Positions 1-7,698 of a stretch of 16,964 nucleotides of DNA are shown here, one piece after another. The stretch lies in assembly GCA_019084405.1 (NCBI GenBank), contig JAHRFX010000070.1, forward strand, positions 1 through 16,964, read 5' to 3'. Within the stretch, counting starts at the first letter, position 1. Each line of letters begins with the position of its first letter. The notes under the pieces are model-generated. The model searched no databases and was not told where the DNA came from. It was given only the letters and a program-made list of their open reading frames with translations. The stretch comes from Methanobacterium sp. (GTDB taxonomy: Archaea; Methanobacteriota; Methanobacteria; Methanobacteriales; Methanobacteriaceae). The position numbers and the translations under genes are program-made.

Positions 1-150
1 AACAAAATAGAAAATATCTTTCAAAAAACCTTTCCTAAAAGTGTTAAGAAGCTAATGAAGATTAAAAATGGTGCAATGTCACGAATAAACATCAGAAAAG
101 AAATTCAGTATCAGAAAAAAGTTTTCGACAATCAACCCCCAAGTTTTTGA
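1..150 (+). CDS. 3' end of an unidentified ORF entering from the left edge (possibly a transposase tail)
   Basis: Frame 1 is open from the first base to a TGA at 148-150, giving 49 residues with no start in the window before an internal ATG. The peptide is strongly basic (many Lys and Arg) and ends in NQPPSF. I do not recognise it with certainty. A basic tail ending close to a junction with a truncated host gene would fit the C-terminus of a transposase, but that is inference from context, not from a recognised motif. It ends exactly where the sfsA homology starts, and the two reading frames differ. It could also be a chance open frame in AT-rich DNA. Confidence 0.35.
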   Translation, partial: NKIENIFQKTFPKSVKKLMKIKNGAMSRINIRKEIQYQKKVFDNQPPSF

Positions 151-440
151 CAGAGCCTAAAAAACATGTTGAAGAGCTTATAAAAGCCGTCGAAAATCTT
201 CGATTTGACAGATTTTTGAAAGCTAAAGAAGAAGGTTTAAATGCAAGTATTCTTTTTCTTATAATGCGTGAAGATGCAGAGTGCTTTTCCCCAAATTATA
301 GGATTGATCCAGACTTTTCAAATGCTTTAAAGGATGCTTATCACAAAGGAGTCAAAATAATTGCATATTCATTTAAAAATAATTATAAAAAAGAAAGTTT
401 GGAGATAATGCCATTTAAAAGAGTTAAAATAGAATTTTAA
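147..440 (+). pseudogene. sfsA: 5'-truncated sfsA remnant (C-terminal part of SfsA family protein)
   Basis: The 97-residue frame matches the C-terminal third to half of SfsA (sugar fermentation stimulation protein family, with a nuclease-like fold). Landmarks are TEPKKHVEELIKAV near the start, the segment FSPNYRIDPDFSNALKDA and the run GVKIIAYSF. E. coli SfsA is 234 residues and has equivalent TERGQKH, FSPARHID and GVEILAY segments. The N-terminal domain and the acidic residue cluster expected earlier in the protein are missing. A TTG at 147 could serve as a formal start, but no ribosome binding site precedes it, and TEP is internal to the family. Homology begins at the point where the upstream ORF ends, so the gene was probably cut by an insertion or rearrangement. 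It is very unlikely to be functional. Confidence 0.8.
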
Positions 441-449
441 CATTAGATT

Positions 450-456
450 AAAAAAA
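450..456 (-). terminator. U-tract terminator of the P-type ATPase gene
   Basis: On the minus strand a run of seven T residues lies 9-15 bases after the ATPase stop codon. A T-rich tract without a strong hairpin is the usual intrinsic terminator in archaea. Confidence 0.5.
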
Positions 457-464
457 CAAAGATT

Positions 465-3221
465 TCACCTTCTAATTAAATATTTCCTTAATTCATCTGC
501 AAAGAACATTATTGGAATGAATGTAACCACGTATAACCATTCTATTATTCCCAGCGGAGTTGTTCCAAATATACTTTGCAACTGAGGTATATAGAGAATC
601 GCCAGCACTACTGCAACTTCAAATATAATGCCCCATATTACCCACCTATTGGTGAAAATTCCGATTTTAAAGACCGACGTTCGTGTAGTCTGTATAGTTA
701 GCAGGTTTCCTATCTGGGCCATTACTATACCCACAAATACAATTGTGGTGGCTTTAATATATAATGAATCTGAAAATGGGAGGATCTGTCCAAACTGCCA
801 TCCTCCGCCGTAAAGCACCCAGAAGTACCCAGACATTACAAGTACTGCTTCAATTAATCCAAGAAATATGTATCCCCTAATGATAACTGGAAAATTCAGA
901 AGTCTTTCTTTTCTTGGTCGGGGAGGTCTGTTCATCACATCAGACTCTGGAGGGCCTCTTCCAAGAGCAATTGCAGGAAGGGTATCTGTTCCTAAATCTA
1001 TTGCAATTATTTGCATAACTGTAATTGCAAGAGGAATATTAAATAAAACTACAAATACAAATGGAATAATTTCAGGAGTTAAATGGGCAAAAATATATGT
1101 TATAAACTTCCTTATATTCTCATAAATAGTTCTACCCTCTTTTATGGCAGTTACAATTGTTGCAAAGTTATCATCAGTTAAAATCATATCTGAAGCTCCC
1201 TTAGCAACATCTGTACCAGTTATTCCCATTGCAACTCCAATATCGGCCTTTCTAAGTGCTGGAGCATCATTTACCCCATCTCCAGTCATGGCAACAATTT
1301 CATCCTCTTCTTCCAGTATGGATGCTATTCTCATCTTGTGTTCTGGAACTGCTCTTGCAAATATTACATCACATCCAGAACTAAGTAATTGTACAATTTC
1401 TTCATCAGACATCTCATTAATTTCTTTTCCCTTTACTACCTGGCAATCACTGCTTATAATACCAATCTCCTCACCTATAGATCTTGCTGTAAGCCCATAA
1501 TCTCCAGTTATCATTATAATTCTTATTCCAGCACGATGACACTGATCCACAGCATTATATACTTCAGAACGTGGAGGATCCTGCATTGCCATCATTCCAA
1601 GGAATATCATATTTTTTTCAGTAGTTTCTGGCCTGTAATCAGTGAAATCATTGGATAAATTCCTATAAGCCATTGCAAGCAGCCTAAGTCCTTTTTTTGC
1701 AAGTTCATCATGTATTTTAACTATTTTTTCTTTTTCTCCATCAAGAAGAGGTCGAATTTTCCCGTTTTCAGAAATTTGATTACTTAGAGAAATTATCTTT
1801 TTAGGTGCTCCTTTTATATATGCAACTTTCTTATTCTCTTTTTGATGTATAGAACTCATTGATTTGCGAATAGAATCAAATGGGAGCTCAGTTATCCGGG
1901 GAATCCTTTTTAATTCTTCTTCTAGATTAAAACCACTTTTATATGCTGCAACAAGTAACGACGCTTCTGTAGGATCTCCCAGTATTTTCCAATTCTCATC
2001 AGGACCTGATGGTTTAATTAATTTGGCATCATTACAAAACGCTGATGTCCTCATAAGTAATTTAAGCTCTTTCATCTCATCATATGATATCTCTTTACCT
2101 TTATGGAGAAATTGTCCTTCTGGTGTGTATCCTGCTCCAGTTACATCGATTAATTCATTTGGAATCCATATTTTACGGACAGTCATCTCATTTTTGGTTA
2201 AAGTCCCTGTTTTATCTGTACAGATGATTGTGGTAGAACCAAGGGTTTCAACACTGGAAAGCCGCTTTATGAGGGCATTTTTACTAGCCATTTTTCTAGC
2301 AGCTGCAGCAAGTGCAAGGGTTACGGTAGGGAGAAGCCCTTCTGGAACGTTTGCAACAGTTAATCCTATAGCAAAAAGAAATCCAATGGCTAAAGGGAGA
2401 TGTATAACAAATATATTAACTCCAAATAATGTAACACCCATTAAAATTGCTATTGCCGCTATAGTCCATGCTAATTTATTTATTTCTTTTTGTAATGGAC
2501 TTTGTTCATCTTTTACAGTTTGTGTAAGAGATGCAATTTTACTGAATTCAGTATTCATCCCTGTTGAGAAAACTACAGCTTTTCCAGAGCCATATGTAAC
2601 ACTTGTACCTGCAAAAATAAGGTTATGCATCTCAACAAAGGTATGACCTTTGCCACTCATGCCTTCATGAGTTTTACGTACTGGTCTTGACTCCCCAGTA
2701 AGTGTAGAATTATCTACCTTAAATTGAAATGCTTCTACAAGTCTTGAATCTGCTGAAATATTGTCTCCTTCCTCAAGTGCAATTATATCTCCAGGCACGA
2801 GTTCTGCTGCAAGAATTCCTCTTTCTTTACTGTTTCTTATTACTTTTGCAGTTGAAGGAAGGATTTTTTTGAGGGCTTCTGTTGCTTTTTCTGCTTGATA
2901 TTCCTGCCAGAAGCTAAAAATAGCATTTATTATAATTACACCGATAATCGCAAATCCTAATTGAGGTGTTCCAGAAATAAAAGACAATATACTTGCAGCC
3001 CATAAAAGAATAGCAAGGATATTGTAAAAATTCTCTAAAAACTTAAATATTAATGGGTTTTTCTTAACCTCTTCTATCTGGTTTGGCCCATATTTTTCAA
3101 GTCGTATTTTTGCTTTTTCTTCACTTAAACCATTTGGCGACGTGTCAAGTATGGAATATACTTTTTCAGGAGATGGTTTATAAATATCTAACTCTTCTGA
3201 GTGTGGTTTATTCATGTCCAT
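465..3221 (-). CDS. P-type cation-transporting ATPase, Na,K-ATPase-like (P2 type)
   Basis: This is a complete P2-type ATPase of 918 residues from the start used here. Visible parts, numbered from that start, are an N-terminal cation ATPase domain, TGES in the actuator domain (175-178), NVPEG in M4 (291-295), the phosphorylation motif DKTGTLT (Asp336), KGAP in the nucleotide domain (470-473) and the hinge TGDGVND (646-652). About ten membrane segments are expected, four of them near the C-terminus. M4 with its VANVPEGLL run and M6 with IDLGTD (Asp742, Asp746) closely resemble animal Na,K- and H,K-ATPases, so Na+, K+ or Ca2+ transport is likely. The exact ion cannot be read from sequence. ATG at 3221 has GAGGGT ten bases upstream. 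ATG at 3251 adds ten residues but has its only GGAGG about 25 bases away. It diverges from the FAD gene. Confidence 0.93.
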   Translation of the reverse strand: MDMNKPHSEELDIYKPSPEKVYSILDTSPNGLSEEKAKIRLEKYGPNQIEEVKKNPLIFKFLENFYNILAILLWAASILSFISGTPQLGFAIIGVIIINAIFSFWQEYQAEKATEALKKILPSTAKVIRNSKERGILAAELVPGDIIALEEGDNISADSRLVEAFQFKVDNSTLTGESRPVRKTHEGMSGKGHTFVEMHNLIFAGTSVTYGSGKAVVFSTGMNTEFSKIASLTQTVKDEQSPLQKEINKLAWTIAAIAILMGVTLFGVNIFVIHLPLAIGFLFAIGLTVANVPEGLLPTVTLALAAAARKMASKNALIKRLSSVETLGSTTIICTDKTGTLTKNEMTVRKIWIPNELIDVTGAGYTPEGQFLHKGKEISYDEMKELKLLMRTSAFCNDAKLIKPSGPDENWKILGDPTEASLLVAAYKSGFNLEEELKRIPRITELPFDSIRKSMSSIHQKENKKVAYIKGAPKKIISLSNQISENGKIRPLLDGEKEKIVKIHDELAKKGLRLLAMAYRNLSNDFTDYRPETTEKNMIFLGMMAMQDPPRSEVYNAVDQCHRAGIRIIMITGDYGLTARSIGEEIGIISSDCQVVKGKEINEMSDEEIVQLLSSGCDVIFARAVPEHKMRIASILEEEDEIVAMTGDGVNDAPALRKADIGVAMGITGTDVAKGASDMILTDDNFATIVTAIKEGRTIYENIRKFITYIFAHLTPEIIPFVFVVLFNIPLAITVMQIIAIDLGTDTLPAIALGRGPPESDVMNRPPRPRKERLLNFPVIIRGYIFLGLIEAVLVMSGYFWVLYGGGWQFGQILPFSDSLYIKATTIVFVGIVMAQIGNLLTIQTTRTSVFKIGIFTNRWVIWGIIFEVAVVLAILYIPQLQSIFGTTPLGIIEWLYVVTFIPIMFFADELRKYLIRR

Positions 3222-3347
3222 TGTTACACATACCCTCGTGATTTTAGCCATAATTTCATACTTACACTTGAAATTGACCTCCAGTAATAAATAAAAGAAT
3301 TACATTATTTTATAGTTTTTAAAACATAAATTAATAATGGGATTATC

Positions 3348-4736
3348 ATGGAATGCGATGTTGTAATAATTGGTGCCGGACCTGCAGGGCTATTTGCAGC
3401 AGCTAAGTTAGCTGATCATCTTAAAGTTATTGCGGTTGATAAAGGAAGAGGAATGGAAGCAAGAACATGTCTTGCCCTTAAAAACGGGGCTTGCAGAAAG
3501 TGTTCTCCATGCAATATAACAGGAGGTCTTGGAGGGGCTGGTGGACTTTCAGACGGTAAGCTCAATTTAAAACCAGATATTGGCGGGAACCTTGAAGAAT
3601 TTGTAAGCAATGAAGAAGCTTGGGATATAATAAATGAAATAGATGAATTTTTCTTAAAACATGGCGCGCCGGATGAGCTTTATGCCCCATCTCGCGAGGA
3701 TATATCTGAAATTTTAAAGAAATCTGCAGCTTCCGGGATTAAATTTATTCCAATAGTTCAAAGACATATTGGATCTGACAAAACGCCGGATGTTATAAAC
3801 TCTATAAAGACAGAACTTGAAGAAATGGGAGTTATTTTTTTACTTGAAACCACTATTTCAAATATTATTGCAGATAAAAAAATAAAAGGATTAACAGCAC
3901 AAGATAAAAATGGAAATGAATTTAAAATAAAATGCGACTATGTAATGGCAGCTCCAGGAAGAGTTGGAGCATATTGGCTTTCAGATCAGCTTAAAAAGCT
4001 TGATATACCTATAAAATATAATCCAGTTGATATAGGCGTTAGAGTAGAAGTTCCACAGATTGTAATGGATTATATAACATCTATTGAATGGGATCCAAAG
4101 TTTCACATAACAACAAAAACTTATGATGATTTTGTAAGGACTTTTTGCGTATGTCCTAATGGATTCATCGTTGAAGAAGTATATGATAGTTTTGTAGGCG
4201 TAAATGGCCACTCCATGCGTGAAAAAGTGTCTGAAAACACCAATTTCGCTTTTTTAGTTAGGGTTGAATTAACAAAACCAACAGAAAATACCTCTGCTTA
4301 TGCTTTTTCAATTGCAAGCATAGCTAATACTCTTGGAAGCGGGAAACCTATAATTCAAAGGCTTGGTGATCTTAAAAGGGGAAGAAGATCGACCTGGAAG
4401 CGCATTGAAAAAAGTAATGTTTCACCAACGTTTAAAAACGTGGTTCCGGGAGATATTGCAATGGCTATTCCCCATAGGCTGGTTGTTGATATTATAGAAG
4501 GTCTTGAAGCGTTGAATGAAGTTATTCCGGGAGTTGCATCTGATTCAACTCTTCTTTATGCTCCAGAAATAAAGTTGTATGCAATGAGAACTGAAATAGA
4601 TCGCGGACTGAAAACTCGTGTTGAAGGGCTTTATGTTGCAGGAGATGGCGCTGGAGTTTCTAGAGGGATTGTTGGAGCAGCTGCAACAGGTATAATAGCT
4701 GCAAGAAGTATTTTAAGGAAAATAAACGCTGTTTAA
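3348..4736 (+). CDS. FAD-dependent oxidoreductase of the COG2509 type
   Basis: The 462-residue protein opens with a dinucleotide-binding motif GAGPAG at residues 9-14, followed by the acidic Asp31 at the end of the second strand. A cysteine group follows (Cys41, Cys49, Cys52, Cys55, as CxxCxxC plus one) and then a glycine-rich GGLGGAGGLSDGKLN run. The C-terminus holds a second FAD contact, AGDGAG then GIVGAAATGI (about 431-452). This layout is typical of the uncharacterised FAD-dependent dehydrogenases of COG2509, whose substrate is unknown. The cysteines could bind metal or be redox active (inference). ATG at 3348 is the first in-frame start. No good Shine-Dalgarno sequence precedes it, so a short or leaderless transcript is possible. 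The protein is full length, and the gene is divergent from the cation pump. Confidence 0.88.
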   Translation: MECDVVIIGAGPAGLFAAAKLADHLKVIAVDKGRGMEARTCLALKNGACRKCSPCNITGGLGGAGGLSDGKLNLKPDIGGNLEEFVSNEEAWDIINEIDEFFLKHGAPDELYAPSREDISEILKKSAASGIKFIPIVQRHIGSDKTPDVINSIKTELEEMGVIFLLETTISNIIADKKIKGLTAQDKNGNEFKIKCDYVMAAPGRVGAYWLSDQLKKLDIPIKYNPVDIGVRVEVPQIVMDYITSIEWDPKFHITTKTYDDFVRTFCVCPNGFIVEEVYDSFVGVNGHSMREKVSENTNFAFLVRVELTKPTENTSAYAFSIASIANTLGSGKPIIQRLGDLKRGRRSTWKRIEKSNVSPTFKNVVPGDIAMAIPHRLVVDIIEGLEALNEVIPGVASDSTLLYAPEIKLYAMRTEIDRGLKTRVEGLYVAGDGAGVSRGIVGAAATGIIAARSILRKINAV

Positions 4737-4760
4737 CAGTTTAATATTCTATAAAATAAT

Positions 4761-4806
4761 ATAAGAGTTTAATTACAAAATATCAGCTAATTAATTGAAC
4801 TCTTAT
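4761..4806. repeat. 15-bp inverted repeat downstream of the FAD gene
   Basis: Left arm 4761-4775 (ATAAGAGTTTAATTA) and right arm 4792-4806 (TAATTGAACTCTTAT) pair over 15 positions with one G-T wobble and a 16-base loop. It lies 24 bases after the FAD gene stop. It could be a transcript-end hairpin or the scar of an element, because the neighbouring CPBP gene is cut just beyond it. Confidence 0.6.
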
Positions 4807-4832
4807 GAAGCCATATTTTCACACAATAAATC

Positions 4833-5066
4833 ATATTTATATACTTGTCCAGTAATTTAATTCCAGTCCTGTTTTATCATTCAACCTGGAATGTCATCAA
4901 TGTGTTAATTTTAGGAGACCTTTACACTAAAAAAACAGGCATTATAACAGGTGATATTGCATATATAAGTGGTGAAGGGTTATTGGGGATGATTTTAGGG
5001 ATAATTCTGGCTGTATGGTTTATTAAACAGTTTAGTAAATCTGATAAATACACGAATAGAATGTAA
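4833..5066 (+). pseudogene. C-terminal remnant of a CPBP (CAAX/Abi-type) intramembrane protease
   Basis: The reading frame shows the last part of a CPBP-type membrane protease: NLIPVLFYHSTWNVINVL, with the HxxWN motif of the third conserved segment, followed by a final membrane helix (EGLLGMILGIILAVWFIKQF) and a short charged tail. Similarity starts a few codons before the TTG at 4845, and an in-frame stop lies at 4827-4829. The earlier helices and the EExxxR catalytic segment are absent, and I did not find them in other frames upstream. The family is normally about 200-300 residues, so this is a 5'-deleted gene. An intact 73-residue peptide could still be made from the TTG, but there is no ribosome binding site to support that. 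Confidence 0.65.
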
Positions 5067-5286
5067 TTAAATTAAAAGAATTGAGACAATAAAAATATAT
5101 TGTAACTATTCCAGTTCTATTTCATCTCTGGACGGATAATTTCTTTTTGTGTTTCAATTTTTTCGTATTTCCCAGATTTAGCCATAATTAACCCATTTAC
5201 AAACCACGATTAATGTATTGCCTGATTTAAGTTTTAATGCTTGATTACTGAGTAATCTTTGTAGAAGTAATTTAATTATGGTTAAG

Positions 5287-5475
5287 TTAATCTTCTAATA
5301 ACGCACCTATATTATCGTAATATTTGAGTTTACCTCCACATTCACATTTATCAGGAAAACTGTAGGGAACTTTGTTTCCTGAGTCCCGAAATCGGAGATT
5401 TTGAGGATCTTCTGGAGATTCATCTCCTTGAAGTTCATAATATCCTCCACACCTGTCACAGATTAAATAACTCAT
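5287..5475 (-). CDS. Small solo zinc-ribbon protein (62 aa)
   Basis: This short protein is almost entirely one zinc ribbon: Cys6-x2-Cys9, then a spacer, then Cys44-x-Cys46 followed by GGKLKYYDNIG. The same ribbon ends the 316-residue protein encoded just upstream and the broken paralogue beyond it. Here the loop between the two Cys pairs is about 17 residues longer. The start ATG lies four bases after the upstream gene's TGA, which suggests translational coupling in one operon. There is no clear Shine-Dalgarno sequence of its own. The ribbon probably binds Zn2+ through four Cys. Its role is unknown; binding nucleic acid or a partner protein is a guess. Confidence 0.7.
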   Translation of the reverse strand: MSYLICDRCGGYYELQGDESPEDPQNLRFRDSGNKVPYSFPDKCECGGKLKYYDNIGALLED

Positions 5476-5479
5476 TAAA

Positions 5480-6430
5480 TCAGCCGTTTCTATTTATATT
5501 TTCAGTATTGGATTCTGCATTCTCAAATTCGTTGATATTTTCATAGTATATCAGTTTACCGCCACACTGACATCGGTCAAAGTTTTCTGAGGATTCACTG
5601 GGCTGGAGTTTGTAATAACCGTTACACTTTTCGCAGACTAAATAATCATTATTTACTTTTCCAGTAATTTCAGGTTCATAGCTTTTGTCAATTGCTTTAT
5701 ATTTTGTGATATCTGTGTTTATGAGCTTAAAATATGTTTGATATGCTTTTATTACATCGTCTTCACTTATTTCATTTCTTTCATTGTTGACAGCGCTGCA
5801 GCCTGCAATAAAAAGCATAAATTTGTCTTCAGCTCTTTGAATGCCTATTTGGTAGGTAAGTCTAAATCTATTTTGACCTATCAATGATTTAACATAATTT
5901 AATTTTTTTAAAAGTTTTGTAGTATCTGAATTTTTCCAACGGAGGTTTTTCAGGGCGATTAGGTATTCTTTGTCAGTTTTTGGTACATTTAGTGTTTCAT
6001 CAAATTTATCAAGAGTCTGAATTACCTTATGGTCTAATCCACTGAGGTATATATTCCTGAAGTCTTCACATCCCAATTCTTTATTTGCATGCGCATAATA
6101 AGCCAATACAAGTAGAGAATAAAGAGCATTTAGGTTAGCAAAAGATATTAAACTGGAGAATTGGGGCACATGAAATGGAAATTTACCTAAATTTTTGAAT
6201 CCAATGGCCATAAGATGGTTGCTTTGATTTTTTTCAGTTTCAATTAATTGAGCATCTGATGAAAAGATTTTTTTGCCAAGGACAGATCCATTATACATTT
6301 TTTCATAAATCATAGATTCTTTTAGGCCATCTATTTCGTTAAGGATTAGTTCTATTCCTTTAATATCTTTATGATTTAATTCATCAAGAGTCTTTTTTAG
6401 ATTATATTCTATTGCTCTATGAAATTTCAT
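5480..6430 (-). CDS. Unrecognised 316-aa protein with helical domain and C-terminal zinc ribbon
   Basis: I do not recognise this family. Residues 1-200 are helix-rich and charged, with no signal peptide and no clear membrane segment apart from a hydrophobic patch near 100-113. Residues about 200-243 (FIAGCSAVN, then ISEDDVIKAYQTYFKLINTDITK) look like a compact helical unit. The pattern of small residues, then I-x-E-x-D-V-I-x-A-Y, recalls the C-terminal lid of AAA+ proteins such as MCM, but no Walker motifs exist here. Residues 262-298 form a zinc ribbon (Cys266, Cys269, Cys287, Cys289). The upstream gene is a paralogue, now broken, and the downstream gene encodes the ribbon alone. It is AT-rich compared with the core genes to the right. 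The ATG at 6430 follows a weak GTGAT. Confidence 0.72.
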   Translation of the reverse strand: MKFHRAIEYNLKKTLDELNHKDIKGIELILNEIDGLKESMIYEKMYNGSVLGKKIFSSDAQLIETEKNQSNHLMAIGFKNLGKFPFHVPQFSSLISFANLNALYSLLVLAYYAHANKELGCEDFRNIYLSGLDHKVIQTLDKFDETLNVPKTDKEYLIALKNLRWKNSDTTKLLKKLNYVKSLIGQNRFRLTYQIGIQRAEDKFMLFIAGCSAVNNERNEISEDDVIKAYQTYFKLINTDITKYKAIDKSYEPEITGKVNNDYLVCEKCNGYYKLQPSESSENFDRCQCGGKLIYYENINEFENAESNTENINRNG

Positions 6431-6502
6431 GTTATCACAGAATGAAAATCTTAATTCAGATATAGAATTACATTCACCCAGAATTTAAAAATATATGTTT
6501 TT

Positions 6503-7473
6503 TCAGCATTTTAATAGCCAGCCAATATCATCATAATATTTTAATTTACCGCCACATTCACAATTACCCGTGAAATCATCTGGAGATTCACCAGGCTGAA
6601 GTTTATAGTAACTATTACATTTTTCACAGACTAGATAACCGTTATTTTCTTTTTCAGATTTTTCTTTCCATAATTTATCCACCAGTTTTGAAATATCGGT
6701 GGTTAGGAGTTTATAGTGGGTTTTGTAAGCTCTAATAATATCATTTTCATTTATTTTCTCTCGATTATCATTTACTGCACTACAGCCTGCGAGGAACGAG
6801 AGAAATGCATTTTCTGTTGCGGAAAAGTTAAGATAAGGGTTGTCATAGGGCATAAGAAATATGTTAAAAGGGTTTATGGGGTAAACTGATCTAAATTCAC
6901 CTGGAATTAGATATGAAAAAATGCTTTTTTGTTTAATGGTGGAAAAGTAGGAATTAGTCTTGAAGGTGCATAAGGATTATATCCTGAGGGAGAATCTCTT
7001 GATGAAAAGAATTCATCGTCGCTAAATTCACTTAAATCGTAAAGTATGTCTGTTTTTGCATTATTTAATTTTAGAAAGAATATTCCTATATTTTTGGTCT
7101 TCCATTTTAGACTTTTTAATTTAATAAAGAATTCGGCATCAATTTCAAATAGTTCATAATCTTCAATTTCATCAAAATAATTCATGTTTTGGATTATAAT
7201 TTTATCAATTCCACAAAAATACAGCTTTTTTAAGTCTATTTCTTTAAGTTTTCTACCTAAACTTAAGCAATAAATGAGTTCAAGGAATTTATAAAGAAAA
7301 TGGAAATCTGGAAAATTTATTAAGTCTTTTTTGTAGATAGGATATATTAAGGGATCATTTAAATTTTGCTGCGCTATTTTGATGAGACGTACTTTCAATA
7401 TTTCTTTTTTTTCAAGGTTTGCTCCAAATTTAAGAGATTCATACATTTCTTTGAAAACAAAAACATTTTTCAA
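6503..7473 (-). pseudogene. Frameshifted paralogue of the 316-aa zinc-ribbon protein
   Basis: Two frames, 6907-7473 (188 residues from a TTG) and 6503-6853 (116 residues from an ATG), align in order with the N- and C-terminal halves of the neighbouring 316-residue protein. Matching segments include KKLYFCGIDKIIIQ with RNIYLSGLDHKVIQ, LKSLKWK with LKNLRWK, and FLAGCSAVN with FIAGCSAVN. The ribbon is Cys76, Cys79, Cys98, Cys100 of the second frame. Reading back from 6853, the second frame is open without a stop past 6916, so one inserted base in the A6 run at 6916-6921 (or the T6 run at 6925-6930) joins them into about 323 residues, close to the 316 of the intact copy. The region between the ribbon half and the rest carries extra Pro- and Tyr-rich residues absent from the intact copy. 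It is either a true frameshift or a homopolymer sequencing error. Confidence 0.72.
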
Positions 7474-7512
7474 TAACCCTTCATGAACATATGAATATTT
7501 GAAACTTATTAT

Positions 7513-7626
7513 TTAATCTATGACATCAAATAAACCCGTTATATCTTTAAATTCTCTTAAAGACGCTTTCATTCTCTTTTTAAAATATTCATCTGCTGCA
7601 AATGGTTTGTAGTTTTCTGATGACAT
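7513..7626 (-). CDS. Small unidentified ORF (37 aa), possible 5' fragment of the broken paralogue
   Basis: An ATG at 7626 opens 37 charged residues (MSSENYKPFAADEYF and onward) ending at TAA 7513-7515. The same frame stays open after that stop and runs straight into the 188-residue frame starting at 7473. Residues just upstream of that TTG (HEGLLKN) resemble IDGLKES of the intact 316-residue protein, so homology extends beyond the TTG. The small ORF may therefore be the original 5' end, cut off by a stop codon. No Shine-Dalgarno sequence is visible. It could equally be a chance ORF. Confidence 0.3.
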   Translation of the reverse strand: MSSENYKPFAADEYFKKRMKASLREFKDITGLFDVID

Positions 7627-7698
7627 ATATCTCAAGATATTTTTATTGTATTTTAATGATTAAAATTTTCTTTTGAGAATTTAAACTATTCTTTTTTA

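Noticed and set aside
1864..2646. Long plus-strand open frame of 260 codons across the ATPase gene
   Set aside because: It is the antisense shadow of a well-conserved P-type ATPase and has no similarity of its own.
5117..5185. 22-residue ORF on the minus strand (MAKSGKYEKIETQKEIIRPE and two more)
   Set aside because: No ribosome binding site of quality, no recognised similarity and very short. It could be the end of a lost gene, but nothing supports it.
5243..5257. Short palindrome GATTAC-TGA-GTAATC
   Set aside because: A perfect six-base inverted repeat, but expected by chance in AT-rich DNA and not tied to a promoter or T run.
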